A stretch of DNA of 64,000 nt, from the NCBI RefSeq assembly GCF_003028575.1, contig NZ_PYUD01000001.1, forward strand, positions 1,178,001 to 1,242,000, read 5' to 3'. Shown here in pieces: positions 1-8,233 of this stretch (its first letter is position 1; the number at the start of each line of letters is the position of its first letter). The translations under genes were made by a program, and so were the position numbers. The notes beneath the pieces were generated by a model, which did not search any database, had not been told where the DNA came from, and was given only the letters and a program-made list of their open reading frames with translations. This DNA comes from Halomonas urumqiensis. Its GTDB lineage: Bacteria; Pseudomonadota; Gammaproteobacteria; Pseudomonadales; Halomonadaceae.

Positions 1-18
1 ACCGTTTTTTCTCTCACC

Positions 19-36
19 CTGTCATGAAGGTGTCAT
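19..36 (+). promoter_or_regulatory. Pho box (PhoB site) upstream of pstS
   Basis: Two 7-bp direct repeats, CTGTCAT and GTGTCAT, are separated by 4 bases, matching the enterobacterial Pho box (CTGTCAT-N4-CTGTCAT) at 13 of 14 positions. It lies 62 bp upstream of the chosen pstS start, with a weak -10-like CAATGT 10 bp downstream, as expected where PhoB replaces the -35 element. Known family logic: phosphate starvation activates the pst operon through PhoB. Confidence 0.75.
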
Positions 37-98
37 CTGTCTGCGGCAATGTGTGCCATGCGAAGGCCAGACACCTTTCATTGACAGGAGTGACCCGC

Positions 99-1127
99 AT
101 GAATCGCATCCTCAAGAGCCGTGCTTTCAAGACCAGTGTGATCGCCGCCGCCGTAATCGGCGTCGTGGGCGTTGCCCAGGCCCGTGATCAAATCCGTATC
201 GTTGGCTCCAGCACGGTGTATCCGTTTGCCAGCTACGTGACCGAGGAGTTTGGTGCGGTGACCGAGTACCCGACACCGGTCATCGAGTCCACTGGTTCCG
301 GTGGTGGTATTCGCCTGTTCTGCAATGGTGTGGGTGAGGGCACTCCGGATATTTCGAATGCATCGCGCCGCATCAAGGTCTCCGAGCTCGAGCGCTGCCT
401 CGAGAATGGTGTCGACGACGTCACCGAGGTCAAGATCGGCTCCGATGGCATCGTGTTCGCACAGTCCAGCACCAACGAGGCCATCGAACTGACCCTCGAG
501 CAGCTGTTCCTGGCCGTGGCCGCCCAGGTGCCGGTGGATGGCGAGCTGGTCGACAACCCCTATACCAACTGGAGCGAAATCGACTCGGCCCTGCCGGATC
601 GTGACATCTCCATCTATGGCCCGCCCAGCACCTCCGGCACCCGTGACGCCTTCGAGGAGCTGGTGATGGAAACCGCCTCAGATGAGTTCGATGTCTACGG
701 TGGTGAAGGCTACACCGATGTTCGCTCCGATGGTGTCTATATCGATGCCGGCGAGAACGACAACCTGATCGTTCAGCGCTTGAGCGAAGATACCGGTGCC
801 TTCGGCATCTTTGGTTACTCGTTCCTGGCGGAGAATCCGGATGCGTTGATCGGTACCGCCATCAATGGTGTCGAGGCGGAGCCCGAGACCATCAGTTCAG
901 GCGACTACCCGGTGGCCCGTTCGATGTTCTTCTATGTCAAGAACCAGCATGCCGAGGACGTGCCGCCGCTGTATGACTATGTCGACATGTTTGTCTCCGA
1001 GACCATGATCGGCGAGGGTGGTTACCTGGGTGATCTGGGCCTGATTCCGCTGCCGGAAGCCGAGCGCGAGCAGACTCGCCAGAAGGTCGCCGATCGTGCC
1101 CAGCTCCAGGTGTCGGACCTGAACTGA
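99..1127 (+). CDS. pstS: Phosphate ABC transporter substrate-binding protein PstS
   Basis: Periplasmic phosphate-binding subunit of the Pst importer, 342 aa. The N-terminus has a basic stretch, a hydrophobic core and an AQA cleavage site, so it is a type I signal peptide. The mature protein begins with the family motif IRIVGSSTVYPF, followed by the phosphate-loop signatures ESTGSGGG (near residue 70) and GPPSTSGTRDAFEEL (near 175). The start at 99 is preferred over an in-frame ATG at 24 because it has a CAGGAG ribosome site and yields the signal peptide directly; the upstream ATG would lie inside the Pho box. First gene of pstSCAB; a strong hairpin follows the stop. Confidence 0.95.
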   Translation: MNRILKSRAFKTSVIAAAVIGVVGVAQARDQIRIVGSSTVYPFASYVTEEFGAVTEYPTPVIESTGSGGGIRLFCNGVGEGTPDISNASRRIKVSELERCLENGVDDVTEVKIGSDGIVFAQSSTNEAIELTLEQLFLAVAAQVPVDGELVDNPYTNWSEIDSALPDRDISIYGPPSTSGTRDAFEELVMETASDEFDVYGGEGYTDVRSDGVYIDAGENDNLIVQRLSEDTGAFGIFGYSFLAENPDALIGTAINGVEAEPETISSGDYPVARSMFFYVKNQHAEDVPPLYDYVDMFVSETMIGEGGYLGDLGLIPLPEAEREQTRQKVADRAQLQVSDLN

Positions 1128-1156
1128 GCATGACGCCGGGCAAGGATGCCTGAGCC

Positions 1157-1182
1157 GGCCGGCAACCGAAGGGTTGCCGGCC
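1157..1182 (+). terminator. pstS-pstC intercistronic hairpin
   Basis: GGCCGGCAACC, a GAAG loop, then GGTTGCCGGCC form a perfect 11-bp stem between pstS and pstC. No T-run follows, so it is more likely an mRNA stabiliser or partial attenuator than a full terminator. Such hairpins commonly let the binding protein be made in excess over the membrane subunits. Confidence 0.6.
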
Positions 1183-1233
1183 GTCGTACGTTACGACAGC
1201 CCGGCTGTCGCCGATATTCACCGAGAGAGTCCT

Positions 1234-2490
1234 ATGCAGACCAACCACCTCCTCGCCATGTTCAGCGGCGTTCTGCTGCTGCTGGGTCTGATAGCCTTCT
1301 TCCTGGGCCGTGCCAAGGCCGCGCGGGTGCGCGCCAATGGCACGGCCATGTATGCGCAGCCTGACCAGTACGCCTGGTTCGCTGTGGTCGCCACCGCCGG
1401 CCCGGCGATCACTGTGGGCGCTGTTGGGGCCTTCCTGATGCTGCTGCTGGGCGCCAATATCCCCACTCTCTACCTGCTGGCCGGCAGCCTGGTGATCGCC
1501 GCCATCGGCCTGTTGGTGGGGATGAGTCAGGTGAAGCCCGACTTCCATGCCCGCCAAGCCATCGAGCGGGTGATTCGCTGGGTGCTGGTCGCCGCAGCCA
1601 TGATCTCGATCTTCACCACCTTTGGCATTCTGTTCTCGATCATCTTCGAGGCGCTGCGTTTCTTCCAGATGCACAGCTTCTGGGACTTCATCACCGGTAC
1701 CGTGTGGAACCCGGGCGCCAGCTTCCTGGCGGCCGCCGGTCGTGCCGAAGAGGGTGGCAGCGCCGCGCAGTTCGGATCGGTACCGCTATTCGCCGGTACC
1801 TTCATGATTACCGGCATCGCCATGCTGGTGGCGATCCCCGTAGGGTTGCTCTCGGCCATCTACATGGCAGAGTTCGCACCCCAGCGGGTGCGTACCCTGG
1901 CCAAGCCGACCCTTGAGGTGCTGGCCGGCATTCCCACGGTGGTGTATGGGTTCTTCGCCGCGATCACCGTGGCGCCGATCATCGTCAATGTCGCCGGTGC
2001 CCTGGGGCTCGATGCCTCCTTCAACAATGCCATCGCTCCTGGACTGGTGATGGGCATCATGATCATCCCGTTTATCTCGTCACTTTCCGACGATGTGATC
2101 AACGCGGTGCCGGACAGCATGCGCCAGGGCTCCCTGGCGCTGGGCATGACCAAGGGTGAAACGATTCGTGATGTGGTCATTCCGGCCGCGCTTCCGGGCA
2201 TCATTTCCGCGTCCTTGCTGGCGGTGTCGCGTGCCATGGGCGAGACCATGATCGTGGTGATGGCGGCCGGCATGCGGCCTAACCTCACCGCCAATCCGCT
2301 GGAAGACATGACAACGGTCACGGTGCGCATCGTCGCCGCGCTAACCGGCGACCTGGAGTTCGAGAGCGCGGAGACGCTTTCCGCCTTCGCACTCGGCCTT
2401 GTGCTGTTCGCCGTGACCCTGAGCCTGAACCTCGTGTCGGTGCTCATGATCCGTCGCTTCCGCGAGAAGTATCGCGTCAACAACCTGTAA
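1234..2490 (+). CDS. pstC: Phosphate ABC transporter permease PstC
   Basis: Inner-membrane permease of the Pst importer, 418 aa. Several hydrophobic helices are visible, with the family segment TLEVLAGIPTVVYGFFA and the EAA loop ALGMTKGETIRDVVIPAALPG that docks on PstB. The N-terminus has extra membrane segments compared with the about 320-aa E. coli protein. The start at 1234 (MQTNHLLAMFSG) follows CGAGAGAG; an in-frame start at 1174 would run through the pstS-pstC hairpin. The stop overlaps an ATG of the next frame (TAATG), but the downstream pstA probably starts 17 bases later. Confidence 0.93.
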   Translation: MQTNHLLAMFSGVLLLLGLIAFFLGRAKAARVRANGTAMYAQPDQYAWFAVVATAGPAITVGAVGAFLMLLLGANIPTLYLLAGSLVIAAIGLLVGMSQVKPDFHARQAIERVIRWVLVAAAMISIFTTFGILFSIIFEALRFFQMHSFWDFITGTVWNPGASFLAAAGRAEEGGSAAQFGSVPLFAGTFMITGIAMLVAIPVGLLSAIYMAEFAPQRVRTLAKPTLEVLAGIPTVVYGFFAAITVAPIIVNVAGALGLDASFNNAIAPGLVMGIMIIPFISSLSDDVINAVPDSMRQGSLALGMTKGETIRDVVIPAALPGIISASLLAVSRAMGETMIVVMAAGMRPNLTANPLEDMTTVTVRIVAALTGDLEFESAETLSAFALGLVLFAVTLSLNLVSVLMIRRFREKYRVNNL

Positions 2491-2507
2491 TGCCGAGGAA
2501 CGCCAAG

Positions 2508-3674
2508 ATGAGTCATTCCTTCGACGAGATCAGCGCCCAACTGCGCGGCCGCCATCGCAAGTCAGCGCGCTTGAAATGGATCTCCATGGGCGCCCTGGGG
2601 CTTGCCGGGTTGTTCCTGGTGCTGTTCTTCGCCGACATGCTGAACAAGGGGCTCCCCGCCTTTCAACAGGCCTATGTGCAGGTGGAGCTGGAGTACAACG
2701 AGGACGCCGCCAGTATGGGGCGCGCGGCCATGGACCCTGAAGTGTCGCGGGTCGTCAGTCGCAGCTTCGAGCGCCTGATTCCCGGCATGATCCGCGACAA
2801 CCCCGACCTGCTCGGCACCACCGAGCAGCGCTGGGTGTTGACCAACGGTGATGTGGATCAGTACCTCAAGGGGCACCGAAGCAAGCTGTCAGAGGCCGAG
2901 CGTGAGGTGGTCGATGAGCTGGTGGATAGCGGCCAGGTGGCGCTGAAATTCAATACCACCTTCTTCTCGCGCGGCGATTCCAAGATGGCCGAGAACGCCG
3001 GCATCATGGCTGCCGCGGTCGGCACGGTGATGACCATGCTGGTGACCCTGGCCATCGCTTTTCCGATCGGTGTGATGACGGCGGTCTACCTCGAGGAGTT
3101 CGCTCCCGACAATCGCCTGACCCAGATCATCGAGATCAACATCAACAACCTGGCGGCGATTCCCTCGATCCTGTTCGGCCTGCTTGGGCTTGCGATCTTC
3201 ATCAACTTCTTCGGCGTGCCGCGTTCGTCGCCGCTGGTCGGCGGCATGACCCTGGCCTTGATGACCCTGCCGGTGATCATCATCGCCACCCGGACGGCAC
3301 TGCGCAGCGTGCCGGACTCGATCCGCCACGCCGCCTTCGGTGTCGGCTGCTCGCGCTGGCAGGTAGTGCGTGACCATGTGCTGCCGCTGGCCATGCCGGG
3401 CATCATGACCGGTTCGATCATCGGCCTGGCCCAGGCCATGGGCGAAACGGCACCGCTGATCATCGTCGGCATGGTGGCGTTCATTCCCGATGTGGGGGCG
3501 TCCTTCACCCAGGCAGCCACCGTGCTGCCGGCGCAGGTCTTCACCTGGGCGGGTGAACCCGAACGCGCTTTCGTCGAGAAGACCGCCGGCGGGATCCTGG
3601 TGCTGCTGTCGATCCTGATCTTCCTCAACGCCAGTGCGGTCATCCTGCGCAAGAAATTCGAACGTCGCTGGTAA
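2508..3674 (+). CDS. pstA: Phosphate ABC transporter permease PstA
   Basis: Second membrane subunit of the Pst importer, 388 aa. After the first membrane helix (about residues 25-47) there is an insertion of roughly 110 polar residues, which makes it longer than E. coli PstA (296 aa). Five hydrophobic helices and the EAA loop AAFGVGCSRWQVVRDHVLPLAMPG follow. The start at 2508 is chosen because GAGGAA lies 7 bases upstream; the ATG at 2490 overlaps the pstC stop and lacks a ribosome site. Cotranscribed with pstC and pstB. Confidence 0.92.
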   Translation: MSHSFDEISAQLRGRHRKSARLKWISMGALGLAGLFLVLFFADMLNKGLPAFQQAYVQVELEYNEDAASMGRAAMDPEVSRVVSRSFERLIPGMIRDNPDLLGTTEQRWVLTNGDVDQYLKGHRSKLSEAEREVVDELVDSGQVALKFNTTFFSRGDSKMAENAGIMAAAVGTVMTMLVTLAIAFPIGVMTAVYLEEFAPDNRLTQIIEININNLAAIPSILFGLLGLAIFINFFGVPRSSPLVGGMTLALMTLPVIIIATRTALRSVPDSIRHAAFGVGCSRWQVVRDHVLPLAMPGIMTGSIIGLAQAMGETAPLIIVGMVAFIPDVGASFTQAATVLPAQVFTWAGEPERAFVEKTAGGILVLLSILIFLNASAVILRKKFERRW

Positions 3675-3701
3675 GCCCGAATCGCCACAGGACACACTAC
3701 G

Positions 3702-4547
3702 ATGAACATTCAAGTTGCCGAGCGGAGCACCGCGTCCATGTCTCGACCCGAATCCGGCCAGCCGGTCACGCGCAATACGGAAGCCAACCACGAGCTGAGT
3801 ATCCGCGTGCGCGATCTCAATTTGTGGTACGGCGATTCCCAGGCGCTGAAAAACCTGAATATCGATCTGTATCAGAAGAACGTCACGGCGCTGATCGGCC
3901 CATCCGGCTGCGGCAAGTCGACCTTCCTGCGTTGTCTGAACCGCATGAACGACCTGATTCCCAGCGTGCGGATCAAGGGCCTGGTGGAAATGGACGGTCA
4001 TGACGTCAACGCGCCGAAGATGGATGAGGTGGCGCTGCGCCGCCGGGTGGGCATGGTGTTCCAGAAGCCCAATCCCTTCCCCAAGTCGATTTACGACAAT
4101 GTTGTCTATGCGCCGCGGATGCACGACCTGGTGAGCCGTAAGCCGGAGCAGGATGAACTGGTGGAAAAGGCGCTGCGTGATGCCGGCCTTTGGGAAGAGG
4201 TCAAGGACAAGTTGCACCAGCCCGGCACCTCGCTGTCGGGGGGGCAGCAGCAGCGCCTGTGCATCGCACGCGCCATCGCCGTGCAGCCGGATGTGATCCT
4301 GATGGATGAGCCGACCTCGGCTCTCGATCCGATCTCGACGGCCACCATCGAGGACCTGATGGACCGCTTGAAGCAGAAGTTCACCATCATCACAGTGACT
4401 CACAACATGCAACAGGCGGCGCGGGTGGCGGACTACACGGCGTTTTTCCACCTGGGCGAGATCATCGAGTACAACGATACCCGCACGATGTTCTCCAACC
4501 CGGCCACCAAGAAGGCCGAGGATTACATTACCGGCCGCTACGGCTAG
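3702..4547 (+). CDS. pstB: Phosphate ABC transporter ATPase PstB
   Basis: Cytoplasmic ATPase that powers PstCA, 281 aa. Visible motifs are Walker [10 protein letters not shown] (residues 66-74), Q-loop [10 protein letters not shown], signature LSGGQQQR, Walker [14 protein letters not shown] and the H-loop TVTHNMQQA. The first 30 residues are polar and not conserved. Last gene of the pst operon here: the expected phoU does not follow, and a perfect palindrome at 4580-4597 closes the transcript before the arsenic genes. Confidence 0.96.
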   Translation: MNIQVAERSTASMSRPESGQPVTRNTEANHELSIRVRDLNLWYGDSQALKNLNIDLYQKNVTALIGPSGCGKSTFLRCLNRMNDLIPSVRIKGLVEMDGHDVNAPKMDEVALRRRVGMVFQKPNPFPKSIYDNVVYAPRMHDLVSRKPEQDELVEKALRDAGLWEEVKDKLHQPGTSLSGGQQQRLCIARAIAVQPDVILMDEPTSALDPISTATIEDLMDRLKQKFTIITVTHNMQQAARVADYTAFFHLGEIIEYNDTRTMFSNPATKKAEDYITGRYG

Positions 4548-4579
4548 GCGTGCCGCGAAGGCCGGCAGTCAACGGATGC

Positions 4580-4597
4580 GGGGCGCCATGGCGCCCC
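4580..4597 (+). terminator. Palindrome closing the pst operon
   Basis: GGGGCGCCATGGCGCCCC is a perfect 18-bp palindrome 33 bases after the pstB stop, followed by GTTTGCGT rather than a clean T-run. A similar element with the same trailing bases occurs after accC on the minus strand. Probably a weak terminator or mRNA 3' end structure. Confidence 0.5.
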
Positions 4598-4611
4598 GTT
4601 TGCGTGGGTGG

Positions 4612-4629
4612 GTGTCATGCAACTGACAT
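4612..4629 (+). promoter_or_regulatory. Putative Pho box upstream of arsC
   Basis: GTGTCAT, four bases (GCAA), then CTGACAT: 12 of 14 positions match the Pho box repeat. A -10-like TATACC sits 12 bases downstream (4642-4647), close to the spacing of PhoB promoters. The putative ArsR operator lies just downstream of that -10. This would place the arsenate reductase under phosphate control as well as arsenite control. Pattern match only. Confidence 0.5.
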
Positions 4630-4655
4630 CTGTTCACGCTATACCTGGGTCTTCA

Positions 4656-4677
4656 ATATATGGTTTTTCACATATGA
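4656..4677 (+). promoter_or_regulatory. Putative ArsR operator, arsC promoter
   Basis: ATATATG, 8 bases rich in T, then CATATGA form an imperfect dyad 27 bp upstream of arsC. Nearly the same sequence (AATATATG...TTTTTC...CATAT) recurs at 6826-6845 before the ACR3 gene and was not noticed elsewhere in the window. An arsR gene lies in the same locus, so this is the likely ArsR binding site. Confidence 0.65.
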
Positions 4678-4704
4678 AATTCCTCATACCCCGGAGTTGC
4701 CACC

Positions 4705-5130
4705 ATGACGAAACAACGCGTGCTATTTCTGTGCAATGCCAATTCCTCACGCTCGCTGATGGGCGAGGCCTTGCTGCGGCACATGGCTGGTGACAGCTTC
4801 GATGCGTTCAGTGCCGGAAGCGAGCCGGACCAACCTCATGCGTTGACACTGGCTGCCCTTGAGAAGCAGGGCATCGCCACCGACGGGCTCGCCAGCAAGT
4901 CGCTCGATGAGTTTTCCGGCCAGCACTTCGCCGCGGTCATCGTGCTGTGCGACAAGGCCCAGCAGGCCTGTCGTGACTGGCAGGGCAGCAGCGACGAGCA
5001 CCTCTATTGGGACATTCGCGACCCGCGATTGATCGAGCGCCAGAACGCCTATGATCAGGCGCTTGGCGAGATACGCAAGCGCCTGTCACTGTGGTTGCAG
5101 ATCAAGGAAAGGGACGACATGCAACGGTAG
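4705..5130 (+). CDS. arsC: Arsenate reductase, low-molecular-weight phosphatase type
   Basis: Predicted to reduce arsenate to arsenite in the cytoplasm, 141 aa. The fold is that of low-molecular-weight tyrosine phosphatases: the P-loop C10-NANSS-R16-S begins right after a beta strand (RVLFLC), and the general-acid loop reads WDIRDP near residue 95. A plain phosphatase activity cannot be excluded from sequence, but position in front of arsR, opposite an arsenite pump and behind an ArsR-like operator argues for arsenate reduction. Product arsenite would be exported by ACR3 (5655-6779). Confidence 0.88.
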   Translation: MTKQRVLFLCNANSSRSLMGEALLRHMAGDSFDAFSAGSEPDQPHALTLAALEKQGIATDGLASKSLDEFSGQHFAAVIVLCDKAQQACRDWQGSSDEHLYWDIRDPRLIERQNAYDQALGEIRKRLSLWLQIKERDDMQR

Positions 5131-5239
5131 TGCTGAGGTTCCGGCAACGGGTCCGCTATGGCATGATCTGCCTTGCCGCGGCTGGCCAGGATGGCCTACC
5201 GCCAGGCGATGCCGCTCATACCCCAAGGGGAACAACATC

Positions 5240-5593
5240 TTGACGTCACAGGATCCGGTCAGGTTTTTCAAGTGCCTGGGTGATGAAACTCGGCTGTTGC
5301 TGGTCCTGCTTATCCTGCGCGAAGGAGAGCTTTGCGTGTGCGAGATGACTCATGCTCTCGACCAGTCCCAGCCCAAGGTGTCGCGCCATCTGGCGCAGCT
5401 GCGCGGCTGTGGCCTGCTCAGTGACCGCCGCGATGGCCAGTGGGTCTACTACCGGTTGGCAGAGGCGCTGCCGGCGTGGTGCACCGAGATACTGAACGCC
5501 GCATACACCGGTGAGCGGCAGCGACTTGGCGCACTGCAGCAACGGCTCGCCGGCATGGGCAATCGCCCGCAACGCCGAGCTGCGTTGTGCTGA
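5240..5593 (+). CDS. arsR: ArsR-family arsenite-responsive repressor
   Basis: Small winged-helix repressor, 117 aa. The metalloid site ELCVCEM (C32 and C34) lies at the start of the DNA-binding helices, followed by the recognition helix QSQPKVSRHLAQL and a wing DRRDGQWVYYRL. The start is a TTG at 5240 preceded by AAGGGGA at an 8-base spacing; longer in-frame versions (from 5051) would overlap arsC and read through non-family sequence. Known family role: binds its operators and lets go on As(III). Its likely targets are the two dyads at 4656 and 6826. Cotranscribed with arsC. Confidence 0.9.
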   Translation: MTSQDPVRFFKCLGDETRLLLVLLILREGELCVCEMTHALDQSQPKVSRHLAQLRGCGLLSDRRDGQWVYYRLAEALPAWCTEILNAAYTGERQRLGALQQRLAGMGNRPQRRAALC

Positions 5594-5654
5594 GACAGTC
5601 CCTATGGATCCGGCCCTTCGAACATCGCGGGGAGGACGGTCCGTGCATGGCGTA

Positions 5655-6779
5655 TCAGCGTGGGGATGAGGGGGCGTCAGCAGGCCCCGGATCACTGGCC
5701 GCTTGGCCGCCAGCCGCTGGAAAATGGTGACGGGTTTTATTGGCAATGCGCACCAGCGCCAGCATCAGCGGTACTTCCACCAGCACGCCCACCACCGTGG
5801 CCAGGGCCGCACCGGAGTGCAGCCCGAACAGGGCGATGGCCGCTGCCACCGCCAACTCGAAGAAGTTGCTGGCGCCGATCATCGCGCCGGGTGCGGCCAC
5901 GCAGTGTGGGACCTTCCAGGCCTTGGCCCAGCCATAGGCGATGAAGAAGATCAGGAAGGTCTGGAGAATCAGCGGGATGGCAATCAGCACGATATGCAGG
6001 GGGTTGGCGATGATTACGTCGCCCTGGAAGGCGAACAGCAGCACCAGGGTGATGATCAGGCCAATCGGGGTGACCGGTGCCAGGCGTTTCATGAAGACGT
6101 TATCGAACCATTCGATACCGCGCCGATGAATGACGGCCCGGCGGGTCAGGTAGCCGGCGCCCAGCGGGATCACGATATACAGGACCACCGACAGGGCGAC
6201 CGTGTCCCAGGGCACCTGGATGTTCGACACGCCGAGCAGGAAGACCACGATGGGCGCGAAGGCGAACAGCATGATCAGGTCGTTGAGCGCCACCTGCACC
6301 AAGGTATAGGCGGCATCGCCCCGGGTGAGGTAACTCCAGACGAAGACCATGGCCGTGCAGGGCGCGGCGCCAAGCAGGATGGCGCCGGCCAGGTATTCAC
6401 TGGCTTTCTCTTCCGGAATCAACGGGGCAAACACCACCATCAGGAAGAACCAGGCGATGGCGAACATGGTGAATGGCTTGATCAGCCAATTGACCGTGGT
6501 GGTGATGGCAAGCCCCTTGGGCTGGCGGCGCACCCCGAGAATCGAAGTGAAGTCGATCTGCACCATCATGGGAAAGATCATCGCCCAGATCAGCACCGCC
6601 ACGGGAATCGACACCTGGGCATACTCGAAGCGCGACAAGGCCTCGGGAATCGCCGGGGCGAACTGGCCAAGCAGCACCCCGGCGACGATCGCCAGTGCCA
6701 CCCATAGCGAAAGGAAACGCCCGAACAGCCCCATGCCCTCGGCGGCAGTGGGTGACTGGGATTCCTGGTTTGCGGTCAT
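5655..6779 (-). CDS. acr3: ACR3-family arsenite efflux permease
   Basis: Inner-membrane arsenite exporter of the ACR3/BASS superfamily, 374 aa with about ten hydrophobic helices. The essential cysteine is visible in [13 protein letters not shown] (C141), along with the later motif [24 protein letters not shown]. The start at 6779 has a strong AGGAGGT ribosome site; an upstream in-frame ATG at 6869 would cross the ArsR operator. It is convergent with arsC-arsR (62-bp gap), so the ars genes form two transcripts with matching operators. Not the unrelated ArsB antiporter family. Confidence 0.93.
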   Translation of the reverse strand: MTANQESQSPTAAEGMGLFGRFLSLWVALAIVAGVLLGQFAPAIPEALSRFEYAQVSIPVAVLIWAMIFPMMVQIDFTSILGVRRQPKGLAITTTVNWLIKPFTMFAIAWFFLMVVFAPLIPEEKASEYLAGAILLGAAPCTAMVFVWSYLTRGDAAYTLVQVALNDLIMLFAFAPIVVFLLGVSNIQVPWDTVALSVVLYIVIPLGAGYLTRRAVIHRRGIEWFDNVFMKRLAPVTPIGLIITLVLLFAFQGDVIIANPLHIVLIAIPLILQTFLIFFIAYGWAKAWKVPHCVAAPGAMIGASNFFELAVAAAIALFGLHSGAALATVVGVLVEVPLMLALVRIANKTRHHFPAAGGQAASDPGPADAPSSPR

Positions 6780-6825
6780 TACAGACCTCCTGCGATGCGC
6801 TGTGGTCTCGGGTGGCGATCCAACA

Positions 6826-6845
6826 ATATATGTTTTTCCATATAT
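6826..6845 (-). promoter_or_regulatory. Putative ArsR operator, ACR3 promoter
   Basis: ATATATG, TTTTTC, CATATAT: a perfect 7-bp inverted repeat with a 6-base spacer, 46 bp upstream of the ACR3 start. It matches the dyad in front of arsC, which supports control of both transcripts by the ArsR at 5240-5593. Confidence 0.68.
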
Positions 6846-6903
6846 CCACAAACGACCCAGGATCGCCACTACCTGTCGGTAGAGACTCTTCAGCCATCAG
6901 CCA

Positions 6904-8091
6904 TCAGTCGATCAGTTCGACCGCGACGGCGGTGGCCTCGCCGCCGCCGATGCACAGGCTTGCGATGCCACGCTTGCCGCCCTTGGTGCGCAGTGCATGA
7001 ATCAGCGTGGCGATGATCCGGGAGCCGGTGGAGCCGATCGGGTGACCCTGGGCACAGGCGCCGCCGAACACGTTGACCTTGTCATGGGGAATGTCGAGTC
7101 CGTCCATGGCAAGCAAGGTGACCACGGCGAAGGCCTCGTTGATCTCGAACAGGTCGACATCCTTCACCGTCCAGTCGAGGGTCTTCATCAGTTTGCCGAT
7201 GGCGCCCACCGGGGCGATGGTGAACTCGCTGGGATGCTGGGAGTGGGTGCTGTGACCGAGCATTCGCGCCAGCGGCTTGGCGCCAAGGCGTTCAGCCGCC
7301 GCCTGGCTCGAAAGGATCAGTGCCGAGGCGCCATCGGATATCGAGCTCGAGTTGGCGGCCGTGATCGTCCCGTCCTTGGCGAAAGCGGGGCGCAGACCGC
7401 GGATCTTGTCGAGCTTGGCCTGGAAGGGTTGCTCGTCATGATTGACGACACTGTCCCCCTGACGGGTGGTCACCGTCACCGGGGCCATTTCCGCGTCCAG
7501 GTGCCCGGCGTTGGTGGCGGCCATGGCGCGCTCGAGCGAGGCGATGGCGAAATCGTCCAGACGCTCGCGGCTATAGTCGCGAGCGCTGGCGACGTCCTGG
7601 GCGAACACGCCCATCAGCTTGCCGGTCTCGGCATCTTCCAGTCCATCAAGGAACATGTGGTCCTTGAGCTCGCCATGTCCCAGGCGATAACCGGTGCGCG
7701 CGCGGGTCAGCACATGCGGGGCATTGGACATCGACTCCATGCCGCCGGCCAGCATCACCTCGGCCGAGCCGGCGCGGATCAGGTCGTGGGACAGCATGGT
7801 GGCCTTCATGCCCGAGCCGCAAAGCTTGTTGATGGTGGTGGCGCCTGTGCCATCGGGAATGCCGGCCTGGCGCATGGCCTGGCGAGCCGGGCCTTGCTTG
7901 ACGCCGGCGGGCAGCACGCAGCCCATGATGCCTTCTTCGATGTCAGCGGCCGCGATGCCGGCTCGCTCAATGGCGGCGCGGATGGCAACGGCGGCAAGCT
8001 GAGGAGCGCTTTGGCTTGCAAGGCTACCAAGCATGCCGCCCATCGGGGTGCGGGCGGCGGAGAGGAAGACGATATCGGATGAGTGGCTCAT
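6904..8091 (-). CDS. Acetyl-CoA C-acyltransferase (thiolase)
   Basis: Condensing/cleaving thiolase of the acetyl-CoA acetyltransferase family, 395 aa, full length. Catalytic residues are visible: nucleophile C91 in NKLCGSGMKA, NEAFAVV with its Asn-His site region, GHPIGSTG, and the second Cys in SLCIGGGEATA near the C-terminus. Divergent from the TetR regulator at 8234, with a shared operator between them, and near an acyl-CoA synthetase and a 3-hydroxyacyl-CoA-type SDR. Likely role: thiolysis of a 3-ketoacyl-CoA, or acetoacetyl-CoA formation; substrate length cannot be read from sequence. Confidence 0.92.
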   Translation of the reverse strand: MSHSSDIVFLSAARTPMGGMLGSLASQSAPQLAAVAIRAAIERAGIAAADIEEGIMGCVLPAGVKQGPARQAMRQAGIPDGTGATTINKLCGSGMKATMLSHDLIRAGSAEVMLAGGMESMSNAPHVLTRARTGYRLGHGELKDHMFLDGLEDAETGKLMGVFAQDVASARDYSRERLDDFAIASLERAMAATNAGHLDAEMAPVTVTTRQGDSVVNHDEQPFQAKLDKIRGLRPAFAKDGTITAANSSSISDGASALILSSQAAAERLGAKPLARMLGHSTHSQHPSEFTIAPVGAIGKLMKTLDWTVKDVDLFEINEAFAVVTLLAMDGLDIPHDKVNVFGGACAQGHPIGSTGSRIIATLIHALRTKGGKRGIASLCIGGGEATAVAVELID

Positions 8092-8208
8092 GGTAATGAT
8101 CTCCGTGGGTAGCGTATTCGATATGCTGCAGGTGATTGTTTTGTTGTGTGTCGTCAGGTGAAATGTGGCGTTGACCTGTCGGCGGGGCTATGTTTTTCTC
8201 AGTACTAA

Positions 8209-8224
8209 CCAAGCAAGCGCTAGT
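8209..8224 (+). promoter_or_regulatory. Putative TetR operator, tetR/thiolase intergenic
   Basis: CCAAGCAAGCGCTAGT shares the 12-bp core AGCAAGCGCTAG with the inverse-oriented site at 8983-8998 upstream of the acyl-CoA synthetase. It sits 10 bp before the TetR start, where binding would block its own transcription. Likely the binding site of the TetR at 8234. Confidence 0.6.
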
Positions 8225-8233
8225 GTAACCGTG

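Noticed and set aside
2889..4451. 520-codon open frame on the minus strand opposite pstA-pstB
   Set aside because: Antisense shadow of two clear genes: high-GC codon bias opens the opposite frame. His/Gln/Asp-rich, low-complexity translation with no motifs.
4705..5130. arsC as an ordinary protein tyrosine phosphatase
   Set aside because: The fold is shared, but operon and operator context favour arsenate reductase; kept as a minor alternative.
5051..5239. Extended N-terminus of ArsR
   Set aside because: Overlaps arsC in another frame and lacks family similarity; TTG 5240 has a good ribosome site.
5655..6779. Reading the ACR3 gene as a bile acid:sodium symporter
   Set aside because: Same superfamily, but the APCTAMV cysteine motif and the ars context fit ACR3.
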